In this document: piece after piece, positions 11,276 to 23,300 of the stretch
Position numbering within the stretch: the stretch's first letter is position 1
Layout of the letters: every line of letters begins with the position of its first letter
From: Augochlora pura
Lineage: Eukaryota; Arthropoda; Insecta; Hymenoptera; Halictidae
Assembly: GCF_028453695.1 (NCBI RefSeq)
Contig: NC_135772.1
Coordinates: 4,092,001-4,156,000 of the forward strand
Length of the DNA stretch: 64,000 nucleotides
Reading direction: 5' to 3'
Translations under genes and position numbers: made by a program
Notes under the pieces: model-generated
The model's input: the letters and a program-made list of their open reading frames with translations, nothing else
Told to the model about the DNA's origin: nothing
The model's database searches: none

Positions 11276-12165
11276 ATTTTCTCGGAGTCTCTGAGAGTCT
11301 CTGGGAGTTTCTGGAAGTTTCTAAGAATGTCTGGGAGCCGCTAGAATTTTCTTAGAATCTCTGCAAATGTTTGGGAGCTGCTACGATTTTTCTGGGAGTC
11401 TCTGAGAATCTATGGAGGTCGAGAGAATTTTCTGAGTCTCTGAGATTTTCTGGGAATCTCTGACAGTCTCTGGGAGTCGCTAGGATTTTCTGGGAGTCTT
11501 TAAGGGTCACTATGATTCGCTGGGAGTCTCAGAGAGTCTCAGAATCTCTGGCAGCCACTATCATTTTTCTGGGAGTCTCTAAAAATGTCTGGGAGCCGCT
11601 AGGATATTTCTGAGAGTCTCTGAGAATCTCTGGGAGCAGCTAGGATTTTTCTCGGAGACTCTAAGAATGTCTGGGAGTCGTTTGGATTTTTCTGGGAGTC
11701 TCTGAGACTCTATGGAGGTCGAGAGGATTTTCTGGGAGTCTCTGGGAGTCGCTAGGAATTTTTGGGAGTCTCTGAGGATCGCTATGATTCGCTGGGAGTC
11801 TCAGTGTGTATCTCAGAATCTCTGGGAGCCACTATCATATTTCTGGGAGTCTCTAAAAATGTCTGGGAGCCGCCAGGATTTTTCTGGGAGTCTCTGAATA
11901 TCTCTGGAGGTCGAGAGGATTTTCTGGGAGTCTCTAAAAATGTCTGGGAGCCGCCAGGATTTTTCTGGGAGTCTCTGAGAATCTCTGGAGGTCGAAAGGA
12001 TTTTCTGGGAGTCCCTGAAAGTCGCTGGGAGTCGCCAGGATTTTTCTGGAAGTCTCTGAATATCTCTGGAGGTCGAAAGGATTTTCTGGGAGTCTCTGAG
12101 AGTCACTATGGTTCGCTGGGAGTCTCAGAGTGTCTCTCAGTATCTCTGGGAGCCACAATGAGAGA
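11276..12165. repeat. Complex minisatellite (TCTGGGAGTCTCTGAGAATC type)
   Basis: About 0.9 kb of tandem units of roughly 40-60 bp. They combine TTTTCTGGGAGTCTCTGAGA, ATCTCTGGAGGTCGARAGGA, TGTCTGGGAGCCGCYAGGA and TCACTATGATTCGCTGGGAG. Higher-order copies are clearest at 11870-12080. Because many units are multiples of 3 bp, frames on both strands stay open and give repeats such as GVSKNVWEPPGFFWESL (137 codons, plus). I treat these as by-products. The same family recurs at 15582-15759. Confidence 0.9.
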
Positions 12166-12475
12166 AAGAGAGTAGACTAGTGAAAGAGAGAGAGAAGGAT
12201 AGTGAGAGAAAGAGAGAAATATTAAGCGAGAGAAGCAGAGAACTACCAAACGTGAGAAAGACATAAAATAAGAATAATATTAATGTGCAAAATAAAGAGA
12301 GAAATACCAAGTAAAATAAAGGGAGAAATATCAAGTAAAATAAAGGGAGAAATACCAAGTAAAATAAAGGGAGAAATACCAAGTAAAATAAAGAGAGAAA
12401 TACCATGTAAAATAAAGAAAGAAATATCAATCTAGAGCAAAAGAGACAAAAAGAAGAAAAGGGAAAAATCAAGCG
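12166..12475. repeat. GA-rich tract and 24-bp minisatellite
   Basis: GA-rich simple sequence at 12166-12240. At about 12290-12430 there are about six copies of a 24-bp unit containing AAATAAAGGGAGAAATACC. The minus-strand Leu/Phe/Tyr-rich frame of 111 codons over it is repeat-derived. Confidence 0.85.
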
Positions 12476-13114
12476 AAAAATAATACCGAAAGATAGCCAT
12501 CAAGCTTGAGAAGGACAGAAATAAGGGAACGAAACGGCGCCCCAGTTTCTCGCGCCATCGCTGTCCATTACAGTTTTGACGTCGTTTCGCGGGGCAGAAA
12601 ACAATCTCTCGCGATACCCCGGACGAAGAAAGGAAAGTTGGCTCGATTTTTCTTCGGTCTTTGTATCCGTCGCGTCGTGGCTACACAGGGATCGGATATG
12701 ATTTTCGCGATGGAGCCTGCCCACGTTAATAAGTATTGTTTGGCCGTGCCGGTTTGAAGAACAAAGCACCGAGCCGCGAGGATATTAGATGAATCGTCGC
12801 GAGTCCGTCGATCCGACGACGGTGATGAATTCGGTCTTCCATGGATTTTAACAACGTACCGTTGCGGATGCTGAGTAATTAATTCGTCGGCTCTGTGTAC
12901 GTTTAACGCCTTCTCGGATCTAGGTAATTAATTACGGGGGATAATTGACGTAACCAGGACGTGTTTAAGACGTCTGGCGATTATTTGGTACAGTCGCCGC
13001 TTATTTGGCATAGTCGTCGCTTTGGATAAATGTTTCTCAAGAGAGATATCTGTTTGGGTATTTTTTTCTTTAATTTAGTATGCTGGAGGGTGGGTTAGAA
13101 GTGTCCAGGAATTT
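12476..13114. other. Unique stretch, no gene seen
   Basis: CpG-rich single-copy DNA. Frames of 83 and 89 codons on opposite strands (12500-12769) overlap almost completely and show no motif. Confidence 0.5.
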
Positions 13115-13200
13115 TTAACCTTTTTTTACTCGACTCTGAGGCACCACTCAAATTTTTCTATCACGTTCCAAATTAATTGTTGTTTCAATTTCATCCCCTA
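13115..13200. mobile_element. Degenerate end of TTAA MITE family A
   Basis: TTAACC at 13115 is followed by ACTCGACTCTGAGGCACCAC and then TTCTATCACGTTCCAAATTAAT. This matches, with substitutions, one end of the full-length copy at 47506 (ACTCGAGTGGTGCACTCTGAGTCACC, then TTCTATTTCATTCCAAAATAAT). The other end is not recognised, so this is a terminal fragment or a very decayed copy. Confidence 0.55.
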
Positions 13201-15581
13201 AAACAAAACTCTCGTAATAAAAAAAATTCACCCATTTCAACCAAAAATCAAAGATCCAAAAAATGACAAAAATCCTTTAAAAAAAAAGGGCAGGCCCCGC
13301 CCTTGGACAAAGGGCGACGACGCGACAGCGCGGAGATAATGAATTGAACATCTCGGTAAACGAGAGCGTTCCTATCGAATCTGGCGATAGTAATTAATAT
13401 ATAAATGCGCCGGGGGTTCCGTCGAAACGACACCGCGGTAAATTACAACCGGGGTTTGCGCAGAGTAAATGTCGTCGAATTACAATCGCGAAAATGGAAC
13501 TATCATTCCGGCCGCCCGGAGACTAACAACTCCCCGTCAAATTGCATTTTGATTGCAATTAATACCACGTTACACACCGGCCTGCAATTATCATTCATTT
13601 ACGATGCGGCTATTATTAACGGGTATGCCGGTACGTTCGTTCGTTCGGGGGGGCACACGATCGTTTCTGTTGAATTAAAATGCAAGTCGGGGATTAACCC
13701 TTCATACTTTCACGGATGCCAAAATTGAATCTGTTGTTTAGGGGTGGTAGCTGGATGGGGTTAAGGGGTGCTTTACGGCGACAAGATTCTCCCGTGATTT
13801 TCACTGCAATTAAATATACAATGGTCCATGATATTTAATTATTAATTTTATCCTTTCTCTAACAATGTTATTTTTCGGAATAATGAAAATGTTTAGTAAT
13901 GTCTATGTATAGTTTTCTCAAAGCTGTTACTATTCCAAGTATGAAGAAAATAAATACTGGTTAAAAAGCTAAAGAAATTAAATGAAAGAAATGAAGCAGA
14001 GAAATTATTTAAAAAAATTTTAATATTTTTCCAAGTATAAAAATTGATCCGTGAATATATCAAGCGCGGAACCAGGGACGCTACAAGGGGGTCAGCGATG
14101 GTTTTTCGATCTGTGGCGGGAAGCAGCGGGAGATGGTGGCAAGAAGACGCGTCCGGCCAAAGCGTCGCGCTCTATCTCGTAATTAGCCGATCGGATCCTC
14201 ATGGCGGGACACGCAACCAATCCGATTTTCCGGCGCCGTGTCTAACAAGCGTCATAACTTCGCCAGGTAACCCTCCCCTCGATAGCAGCGCGCGCGCGCG
14301 CGCGTTCTCGATGTCAAGCATAATTATTCCCGATGTAGTTAGGAGACGGAAAATGGCGGGGAGCTCGGAGAGCGCGAACGCGCCCCGGGTAGAAAAAGAA
14401 ATGGTATAATTAATAGAACCAAGCCGTCCCCCTAATCGCGGCGGAAGCCAATTTCCCCCGTGCCGGCATAATTAATAACGCAGACTCCGCGGCGAATTTC
14501 TCCGTGTTTCTGCCCTCCCCCCCGCGGAAAATGTTCGGAAGTTCGTGTTCCAAGCGGGATAATGAAACGAGACGGCGGCTGCTGTTCGACGACCAGACAC
14601 GTGTTCGCGCACCTGTAATCGCCGCGGCGACGATTCTCGTACGGAAAAGCGACGCTGGCTCGATTTTCCGCGGGTTTCATCGAGTTCTTTGCTCGCGACG
14701 ATTTCGCTATGGTTCGACGACGGCGCGGAATTTTTCTCGGCGGCGAGCGTGGCACGTGTTATAGAAAACTTCGATTTTCCGTTGTTCCTTTGGAATAGAG
14801 ACAATTTGCCGAGCTCTGGAATTTCATAAGTTCGGGGCTCGAAAAATTTCCACCGAATAATAAAATCTCTGAAAAGAAATTAGCAAAATTAAATATAGCT
14901 ACCACCGAGTTATTTAAAATATCCGCGCGCCTCCGCTAAACTTCTTCGCGAACAAATTGCAGCTTTTTTACCACATCAACCAATAATAATTCGTCCGTAT
15001 GAAACGCGCGAGGATGGTTCTCCGTTAAAAGCGGCCGAGATTTCCGTATTAATTCTCGCAGGAGTTCCGTTGTTTGAAAAATAGCTCCGCGTAGCCGCAA
15101 ACAGTTGATACGGACTGCGGGAGCGGCATGACAAATGAACAGCAATGGAGACCTAATAGTTCATGGGGCTGCTGTTATTGCGGATAGATGTTATGCGACG
15201 GAATTTCGGAAATAATAGCCGGTTTCACATTACGGTCCCATATTACCTCGTCTGGTAATGAATTAGCTCCTACCGTCGTGATTGCAATATTAATTTGTTC
15301 ACCGTCGGGATACGTTCGCGAGCGCGGCCAACCAACCAACTAACCGACCAACCCCTTTTGTCACAAAAACATGGCCGGCTCGATCCCGCGATCTCTTATT
15401 ACGACGATCGTTTACCAGCGGTATTGTTCTTATCGTTTTCTACGCCGATAAAATTGCGCGATAAAATACGCGATAAAATGTATGTGCAATAATTCTGGAC
15501 ATCTCTGTTATTATTTTTTAATTTTAGGTGGGTTATTGGGGTTGTTGGCGACCCACCCACGCAAAAAATGTTTAAGTTCCG
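13201..15581. other. CpG-rich island DNA, no gene recognised
   Basis: A largely non-repetitive block alternating CpG-rich sequence with TAAT/ATTA-containing patches, and a (GC)8 run at about 14288-14304. Open frames of 60-121 codons exist on both strands at 13405-13728, 14044-14409, 14432-14804 and 14936-15145. They overlap each other and contain no recognisable domain. The composition would fit non-coding regulatory DNA, but I have no direct evidence for that. Confidence 0.45.
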
Positions 15582-15759
15582 CTAGGATTTTCTGAGAGTC
15601 TCCGAGGGCATGATTCGCTGGGAGACACTAAGAATCTCTGGAGGTCGACAGGATTTTCTGCGATTCTCTAGGATTTTCTGAGAGTCTCTGAGAATGTCTG
15701 GGAGCTGCTAGGATTTTTCTGGGAATCTCTGAGAATCTCTAAGAGTCGCTAGGATTTTC
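15582..15759. repeat. Second locus of the TCTGGGAGTCTCTGAGA minisatellite
   Basis: The same units as the array at 11276-12165 (GCTAGGATTTTCTGAGAGTC, AATCTCTGGAGGTCGACAGG, AATGTCTGGGAGCTGCTAGG), running into the second gap. Its real length is unknown. Confidence 0.9.
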
Positions 15760-15859
15760 NNNNNNNNNNNNNNNNNNNNNNNNNNNNNNNNNNNNNNNNN
15801 NNNNNNNNNNNNNNNNNNNNNNNNNNNNNNNNNNNNNNNNNNNNNNNNNNNNNNNNNNN
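15760..15859. other. Assembly gap (100 N)
   Basis: Exactly 100 Ns. Left flank is minisatellite and right flank is the mosaic duplication below, so the two sides may not be truly adjacent at this distance. Confidence 0.98.
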
Positions 15860-15895
15860 AAAGAAACCGACTTTTAGCATTACCTGCTTTACTTC
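15860..15895. repeat. Fragment of the AAAGAAAYCGACTTTTAGCATTACC repeat
   Basis: The first about 35 bp after the gap match 16836-16870 closely (GACTTTTAGCATTACCTGCT). It is a third, truncated copy of the mosaic repeat described at 16508-17022. Confidence 0.8.
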
Positions 15896-16507
15896 TTCAA
15901 CAGAAATCTTGCCTAAACGTACATACGCAAAGAAATAAATAGTTAGAGAGAGAAAAATAAAGAGAGGGGGGTTGGTTGGTTGGTGGGGAGGATAGGGAAA
16001 GTAGGTACAGGGCCGGCCGGTATTAAAGATCCGAATCTTGCCGCAGTAAACCAGCGAAGAGTTAAACGGATCTCGATGGGGAGGGGAATCCTCTCGGGCG
16101 GAATTTACCGGCGCGGCTGTTATTCGAATTTTCACCGGTATCGATTTATCAGGCCGGCCGCGGGGACGAAGATCTCGCCGGACAGGAACCCACCGCCCTA
16201 TCCTACGGGATGCCGAATAAAATCGGGCGAGAGCGCGCGAGGGGGAGAGGGCGGTGGGGGCGTGTAACACAGGGGACTCTGGAACCGCGGCGAGTATTCG
16301 GCCGGATCGCGCGCTCGTGGTAAATCGGATGGATCGTGGCGGTGAGGCGATCCGGGCCGAAAAGGTCATAATTTCTTTTAAAGCCCTGCTTCCCTGCCGA
16401 TAGCGCCAGCCATTCGGCAGAGGGACAGACGATCGAGAAAGAGAGAGAGGAGAGAGAGAGAGGGAGAGGAGTCTGCAAGGCGAAGGGTGTAACAGAAACT
16501 TTATTTA
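15896..16507. other. CpG-rich unique stretch with GA run
   Basis: GC-rich single-copy DNA with GTTGGTTGGTTGG at about 15970 and a GA/GGA run at 16436-16468. Opposed frames of 91-95 codons have no motif. Confidence 0.45.
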
Positions 16508-17022
16508 CCGCCGTCGGCGAAATTTAAAAAAAAAACACTGCCCCTTATCAATGAAACAAAGATTTCATTTACGATTCAATGTACACGTGAAGAAGTATAT
16601 AGAAAATATTTTCAACATTGAAAAATTGGCCCAGAAGAGAGGGCCAAGAGTAAAGAAATCAACTTTTGACATTATGTGCTTTACGAGATTTAAAAGGAGA
16701 AATTCCTATGAATTGTAAAATATGTCAGCGTGGAGATATTTCAATGCAACTTAGCTTAAAAGAAAGCTGGATCTGTCTATTTTATGACAGGGTGGATTAG
16801 ATTATAATAGAGCGACCGGATCCGTTTGAAAAATTAAAGAAATCGACTTTTAGCATTACCTGCTTTACGATTTTTGAAAGGAGAAATTCCGCCGTCGATA
16901 AAATTAAAAAAAGAAACACTGCCCTTTATCAATAAAACAAAAATTTCATTTACGATTCAATATAGACTTAAAAAAGAATATACAAAATATTTTCAGCCTT
17001 GAAAAATCGTATTTTGACCAGG
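16508..17022. repeat. Mosaic duplication of two blocks
   Basis: Block P (CCGCCGTCG, then ACACTGCC and TTTCATTTACGATTCAAT) occurs at 16508-16640 and 16889-17010. Block Q (AAAGAAATC through GGAGAAATTCC) occurs at 16652-16710 and 16836-16890. The order is P-Q-unique-Q-P with all copies in the same orientation, so it is not a simple tandem array. It may be a decayed dispersed repeat; no coding capacity or termini are seen. Confidence 0.75.
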
Positions 17023-17595
17023 AGAAAGGGTTTGCGAGAGCGTCGGGCGGCGCGTCAAACGCTTCGCCCGACAATGAAGAGAACACGAGGTTTATGGCGG
17101 CCATTCTTTTCCCGGCGATCCTTGGTCTACCGATAAAAGCTCGCGCGCTCGCTCCCGATCGGATAAGCCCTCCGCGGAAATGAGATGGGAACGATGAAAG
17201 CGCGTTCGATTCCTGGAGGCGCGTGGCCTCGAGAGGGCGCGCACACCGTAGGCAAGACAAAAAGAAAGGCGATACCGCCACCCCACGCTTTTGTGAGCCG
17301 CTTTCCCGAAGCTAACGCGGTCAATTTCTCCGCTGGAGAAGCTGCTTTTTGAGGCTGATCGACGCTGCGGAGGAAGCCGCGCCCGGGATCCAGCCACTAT
17401 TCCAGTGATAAACAGCAGCGATTTTTCTACGCGCGGATCGACGCTTAGATCCGATCTTGATCGTCGACCGACGCTGATAAGCTTTTACAGTGCTCTGCTT
17501 GCTTAGGTTTTCTCGGGATTTTTCGGGGGCGAGGGTTACTGACAGATTGACCATCATTTTTCCGTCATTCATACGCGGTTGTTATGTGGATGAGA
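17023..17595. other. CpG-rich unique stretch
   Basis: Single-copy GC-rich DNA. Overlapping minus-strand frames of 65-111 codons lack motifs. No gene is called. Confidence 0.45.
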
Positions 17596-18010
17596 TGTGT
17601 AGAAGAATGAGTATAATATAGCATAATAATAATATAGCATAATATGGTATAGTATAATATAGGTATAGGTAGTATAATATATATTATAGTATAATGTAGT
17701 GCAACTGTAATATGTAGTATACTGTAATATAATATAGTATGATATAGTACTAGTATGCTACAGTATAATATAATATAGTACAAATATGCTATAGTATAAT
17801 AATAATATAGCACAATATAGTATAATATATTACAGCATAACGTAGTGCAACTAATAATATGTAGTATACTATAATATAATATAGTATAATATAGTACTAG
17901 TATTCTACAGTATAATATAATATAGTATAAGTATACTGTAGTACAATATAATATATTATAATGTACTACAAATATACCAAATTATAATATAACATGCTAC
18001 GATGCAGTAA
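17596..18010. repeat. AT-rich tandem array with 146-bp higher-order unit
   Basis: Dense TATAGTATAATATA-type short repeats. A higher-order copy is visible: GTAGTGCAACT at 17696 and again at 17842, each followed by GTAGTATACT, TAGTACTAGTAT and CTACAGTATAATATAATATA. The minus-strand Tyr/Ile-rich frame over it is not a gene. Confidence 0.85.
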
Positions 18011-18682
18011 GAATTTAATCCACTATATAGTCGACTTAGAAGTTTAATTGCAGGAAGATTGATTTCCCGTAGACCAAGAGATAGGAATTTCAAAAGATTG
18101 TTCTTTTTATGGTGGAGGGTAGCGGAAGATTTCCCAGATAATAGGAAAAGGGTCTCGCTAAATGGAAAAGGTTACGGGAGCGCAAAAGTATGGCCAAAGG
18201 GAAAACAATGAACCGGAGGACCTAATGGCGACCAAGGGGTTGGGAATGGGGTGGCTGGTCAAGCTTGATTTGATTTTAATTAGATGGCCATTAACATTAT
18301 TCTACCTTACTTAATACTATACTACATTTAACTATAATTCATTTCTTTTATTCTATTTATTTCTTTGACTTTATTTTAACTTTATTTCAACAATAGTAAG
18401 CGTAGAGTAATACTGTTTTATAGAAAGGGGATGAAATTATATCCGAGCGGAGGAAATGAATTTTCTATGGGGGTTGCAGCGTGACTTGATTCGCTTTGTG
18501 ACGAGACTGTAGCAAAGTGGATTATAATACAAATTGCCGGAATAAAAGCACGAATTTCTAGTTATACCGAATTGATTGTATCGAGGAAATAGGGTTGCTC
18601 GAAATTACTCGTTTTCGGAGGACGCGGCGCCAGTAGAACGTACCGGCGCCTGGTCAGGCATATCGGGGGCTGCTAGTGATAA
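18011..18682. other. Unique stretch, no gene seen
   Basis: Single-copy DNA of mixed composition without a notable open frame. Confidence 0.5.
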
Positions 18683-18735
18683 TGGATTAAATGACGGACT
18701 AAATGACGGATTAAATGACGGGCTAAACGACGACG
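18683..18735. repeat. 12-bp tandem repeat, about four copies
   Basis: The unit GGATTAAATGAC and its variants GGACTAAATGAC and GGGCTAAACGAC repeat in phase. Confidence 0.85.
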
Positions 18736-19265
18736 CGTAAATTAAATGATCGATTAAATAACTGCGTGGAAAGCTGAAATCAAGCTCGACACGCTTTCCC
18801 CCCTCCCGTTATTTAATAAATTAGAATAGTTAATGCTCCAATTGGAGTAATCGTAAATTCGTGCGGCGATGTTTTGAAATATTTTACCGCGTTTCTACTT
18901 TACTCGGAAAAAAATTGTACATCATAAAATCAAGAACAGTAGATGTTATTTTAATGATAAAATAAGGCAGGATTAATTTTATATACATTCAACGCGTTAT
19001 TAAATAAATTAGGAATTAATATATCAGCTGTATATTTTATTCTATTTCTACTTTATCTAGAAAATTAAAAATTATTTATAAAGAAATTCTAGATCACAAA
19101 ATTAATAATTACAGATATTATTCTATTGATAAAATTAGTTAGAATTAATTCGATAATTCCATCAAGTTATTAATCTATTTATAAATTAATATTCCAGCTC
19201 TAATAATTGTGAATTGAGAGACACAGCGTTGTGAGCGCTATTTTATTTTACTTGGATGAAACGTT
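18736..19265. repeat. Degenerate 150-180 bp AT-rich tandem repeat
   Basis: TTTCTACTTTA occurs at 18892 and 19045 with conserved following sequence: GAAAAWTAAA, AGATGTTATTTTAATGATAAAAT or its variant, then TTATTAAATMWATTA. A third weak copy ends near 19265. Considerably diverged. Confidence 0.6.
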
Positions 19266-20380
19266 AATCTAATAATAAGACAGTCCATTGCGCATCAATC
19301 TCGACGGATGCAGCTGCAACTTCATCGGGCAAGTAGAATTAAATTTGATTCCGGTAAGTGAGTGGATTCCGTGCATTCCTCGCGGAACCCAATGGGCTCG
19401 GCAATCTGATCGCGTAGTAATACAGCTATGCCATTGGCAGAAATTAGAACCATAATATTAACTCAAACATATCTGGAACATTAACTTTCCATAAACCACT
19501 GTACGACGTATGCAATATATCGCGTTGGATTTCGACGCGACGAAATTGTAATAAAAATATTGCTCGCGGCAGTGCGAGATTTTATCTCGAATTACCCTAG
19601 AAAATATCTCGAGGAATAAACCAACAAAAAGTGATAAATATTTTGCAATTTCCGTGCACAGTTATGCAGTTTGAATTTTCCATGGCTTTGCAAGTTTTAT
19701 GTGGATGATATTAATTTAATATTAGAGTGGATATTTTATGAGTTCTGTGAATGTTTATGCGTATTTATTTTGCATATAGTTGGCATGGAAGGTTCTATAT
19801 AATTTAATAAATATATGGTGGATTTTTATGCAAAAGAAAAATTGTTGAGAGAAAAAATTGTAAAATAGAAAATCAGATCTATTCTATTTTAATGGTAATA
19901 ATAAATTGGGAAATAAGATAACAATATCTATAGAAATAATAACTAAATAATATCTATAAATCTCTATTTAGCTTACATTAATTTAAGAACAACGCCGCAG
20001 CAATATTTCTTAAAAAGCAAAGCGACAGAAAATCATTTCGTATTGAAATACGAAATTCACTCTAGAATCTTAAGTAGTACAACCACGGCATTGATCAGAC
20101 GATCCCAATAATTCTGCCGCGATCGCAATTCGGCGGTCTCTAGCACCGAAATCCCAACTGCAAACGACGCGACAGCTACAACAACAACAGCACAACAATG
20201 CAACGATCCAATTAAGCCGAAACAAATGATCCGCAAAACTATTGTTTAAACGATTAAACGCGGCTCCCCTTTCGAGTCTCTGTGGTCGGCTACGTTCTTG
20301 TTATTAATACCCGATATCCAGCTGAAAATTGCATTGTTTTACGACTCGAGCAGTCGATAAAGTTTTATGTGTTACTTTTT
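19266..20380. other. Unique AT-rich stretch
   Basis: Single-copy DNA. A strong donor-like word CCG|GTAAGTGAG occurs at about 19350, with no matching exon recognisable upstream. No gene is called. Confidence 0.45.
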
Positions 20381-20412
20381 CCTCTCTCTCTCCCCCTCTC
20401 TCTCTTTCTGTT
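20381..20412. repeat. CT-rich microsatellite
   Basis: CTCTCTCTCTCC and CTCTCTCTTTCTG simple sequence. A second CT run lies at 20732-20752. Confidence 0.85.
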
Positions 20413-20949
20413 TCCTTTTTATGGTGGATGCTGGTATATACAGAGAGAACTGGATGAAGTACTCCCTCCGTGTCTCGGAGATACGGTTGTGTATGTCTCG
20501 AATGGGTTATCGGATTTCTCTAGGGTTTCCCCCCCGGCGGGCCCCGGTTTATGGGCATCTTGAGATTATCGGTTGCCGGTCGGAGAGCAACGCTTAAAAA
20601 CCGTTTGGCGGCTGTTGTTCCCCTCCCCCATACCCTTCCCCTTTTATCCGTGATCCTAAATGATGGAATATGGCGGCCGGTGTTTTTGCCCAGCTTTAGT
20701 TTACCGGTGTCCTGTACGAAACGGCGGCTCACCTCTCTCTCTCTCTCTCTCTTTTCTACCTCGTCCCCGTTTTCCCATGTCACCGCTGAAAAATCTCTTT
20801 CCACCATAAAAAGCTTCGCTGTGCTGCGGATAGAGCTTCTCCTTATGCTCCACGTTTCAAAAGCCACGGTTTGGAGATTATAAAGCGAGCTTCTGCAGAG
20901 CAACTGACGACGCTCGAGCAGGTGTTATTGTTATCGCTAATAATTATAT
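20413..20949. other. CpG-rich unique stretch
   Basis: Single-copy GC-rich DNA with frames of 110 (plus) and 127 (minus) codons that overlap each other. Neither has recognisable motifs. Confidence 0.45.
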
Positions 20950-21350
20950 TTGGTTGTAGTTATGGTTAAGGTATGGTTATTTAGGGTTGTGATGTTAGGT
21001 TATAGTTATTTTGGATTGGGATATTAGGTTATAGTTATTTAGGATTTTTATATTAGGTTATAGATATTTATTTAAGATTGTAATATTAAGTTATCGTTTT
21101 TTGTTTTGTAATATTAGGTTATAGATATTTATTTAGGATTGTAATATTAGATTATTCTCATTTAGAATTATAATATTAGGACTATACTCACTTAGAATTA
21201 TAATATTGGGATTTTACAATATTATAATTATAATCACTTGGAATTAAAATATTAGGATTATACTGACTTAGAATTACAATATTAATTCATACTCATTTAG
21301 AATTATGATATTAGGACTACACGCATTTAGAATTACAGTGTTAAATTATT
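20950..21350. repeat. About 30-bp AT-rich minisatellite
   Basis: Tandem units such as GGTTATAGTTATTTAGGATT(T/G)TAATATTA change gradually into ACTCATTTAGAATTATAATATTAGGA toward the 3' side. Roughly 13 copies. Confidence 0.85.
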
Positions 21351-22347
21351 TTTAATTGTACTCAGTACGAATGAAGTATTGTTCCTGATTTATTAAAGAG
21401 GATTTGAGATAATTGATTTAATTTAATTTAAATGATGATCTGTGATTAACTATGATGTTCTCTGTGAAAAATAGAGAGCAAGATAGAGACCAAGATAGAG
21501 GATAAGAGAAAGAAGAACAGGAAGACCAGGAGAAACACCAGGAAAAAGAAAAAGAGCAAGAGAAAAGCGAAAACCAAGAGAAATAACAGAAAAAGAGCAA
21601 GAAAATACCAAGATCACCAAAAAAACGATATTAAGAGAAATTACAGAACGACTAAAAAGAGCAGTCAAAAACCAAGAGAAATCCCCCAACAAAATAGCAA
21701 GAAAAAGGCGGTTAACAAGTTGCGTAAACCGCGGATATTCCGCGGCGCAACGTCGTTCACTTGGAAAACTACAGACCCCCGCTGCCGGATCGTTTCACAA
21801 TCGTACGCACCCCGGAAGAGAGCCGTAGCTCGATCAGTTTTTCTCGCTACTCCGCGACGACTTTCGCCCGGGCATATTTAACGGCAAATGAACTATTCAC
21901 TGTAACCAGCTCTAGCTGTAACCCCCTCGCCCCCTCCCCCCTACCCCTAGGAAAGCCAGGGCCGCCGAAGCTCAGTGTTCAGTGTTGCTTCTGTATGCGA
22001 GCCGAATTGGATATCGGATTCCTATTCAGCCCTTTTTCAGCAAACGGTTCCATAATCAGCCCCCCAGACCCCTCCCCCTCCTCGGAGGAGGGGGGGGGGG
22101 CGGTGTATCGGCTACGTGTACGGAATAATATGTATCGCGTTTCAATAACCGGTCCACTGCGACAACCGGTCCGCGGAATTAAACGGGAAATTAGCGCTTT
22201 TACGGCAACGACAATGCTTCCGAACCCCCCCTATGGCTAGACGATCCCTCGTTTATGGCGCTCTTTCGAGGAGACACGCTAAACGCCGGCTGACGGACCG
22301 TCGCAATGACTGCGATCATGTTTCCCGGCTGCTTTCGCTGAATGCTT
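21351..22347. other. Unique sequence with A/G-rich patch
   Basis: A purine-rich irregular repeat (AAGAGAAAACCAAGAGAAAT type) covers about 21465-21712 and gives spurious Phe/Ser-rich minus frames. From 21720 the sequence is CpG-rich. The plus frame of 159 codons at 21761-22240 has no recognisable domain and contains a G-rich run at about 22088-22100. Confidence 0.45.
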
Positions 22348-22431
22348 GTTTTAACCTCTTTTTATATCGTTTTAACCTCTTTTTACATCGTTTTAACCTC
22401 TTTTTATCTTCCTTTAAACTCTTTTTATCTT
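22348..22431. repeat. 21-bp tandem repeat, four copies
   Basis: The unit GTTTTAACCTCTTTTTATAT(C) occurs at 22348, 22369, 22390 and, degenerate, 22411. Confidence 0.85.
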
Positions 22432-23300
22432 TCTTTTTTTCTGGATCATAGCTCGCTGCATCAATTGACATTTATTTTCGATCGTGAAAGATACGTCGCG
22501 CTATGAATCTTTTATACTGTATTTGCTCAACGTTATTCATTGCATTCACGTGCTCGTTCTTTTTTTAATCGATCGGCGAGATTTTTATTTTATTATTTCG
22601 TCGTACTCGTTGCACTGATTCAGTGTATTCATTCTTTACACTCTTTTATAGTGATCAGCTAGTCAGTTATTCCAGTTATTTATCAAATATATTCACTGCA
22701 TTCTTTTCTGGTATTTATATATTACAGTCGTTTATTGCTCGCACTCATTGCATTCCTTTATTATATATGAACGTAGTATTCATTCATCATATGCATTCAT
22801 TATGATTATTTTTATACTAGATCCATTATATTAATTTTAATGTACTTATACAATATATTCATTCACTGTATTCCTTAATTGTATTCGTACATTATATTCA
22901 CCCATTACATTATTTAACTCTGCTTATATACCTAGACATAACCCTACTTATATTTACAGTGCATTTATACATTGTATTCTTCAATTCTATTCACTCACTA
23001 TATTCATCGTGTACACTTACATTATACTATTTAATTATATCAATTTTAGTATAAATTATTCATTGAATTCATCAATTCTATAACACTTACTATAACCATC
23101 AATTATATTATTATTATTTTTAATAATGTAATTGATAATTATTAATTATATTATTATATATTATACTATTTAATTATATCAATTTTAGTATGAATTATTC
23201 ATTGAATTCTTCAATTCTATAACACCTACTATATCCATCAATTATATTGTATATATTGTATACTGTATTGTAATATTGTATATCTACAGTATTCGCTGCA
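22432..23300. repeat. AT-rich degenerate repeats with 140-bp duplication
   Basis: Many TATTCATTCA and CATTATATT words. A clear 139-140 bp duplication: CAATTTTAGTATRAATTATT at 23041 and 23180, followed by CATTGAATTC, ATCAATTCTATAACAC and CCATCAATTATATT in both. Non-coding. Confidence 0.7.

Noticed and set aside
11276..12165. CRISPR-like regular array
   Set aside because: Repeats are contiguous without unique spacers and the sequence is clearly eukaryotic; the same holds for the 24.6, 30.6 and 53.7 kb arrays.
11762..12175. 137-codon plus frame with GVSKNVWEPPGFFWESL repeats
   Set aside because: Minisatellite with units divisible by three; the opposite strand is also open, and the same repeat lies at a second locus without a matching frame.
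14936..15145. 69-codon minus frame with a Leu-rich helical look
   Set aside because: Too short and without family resemblance or splice context.
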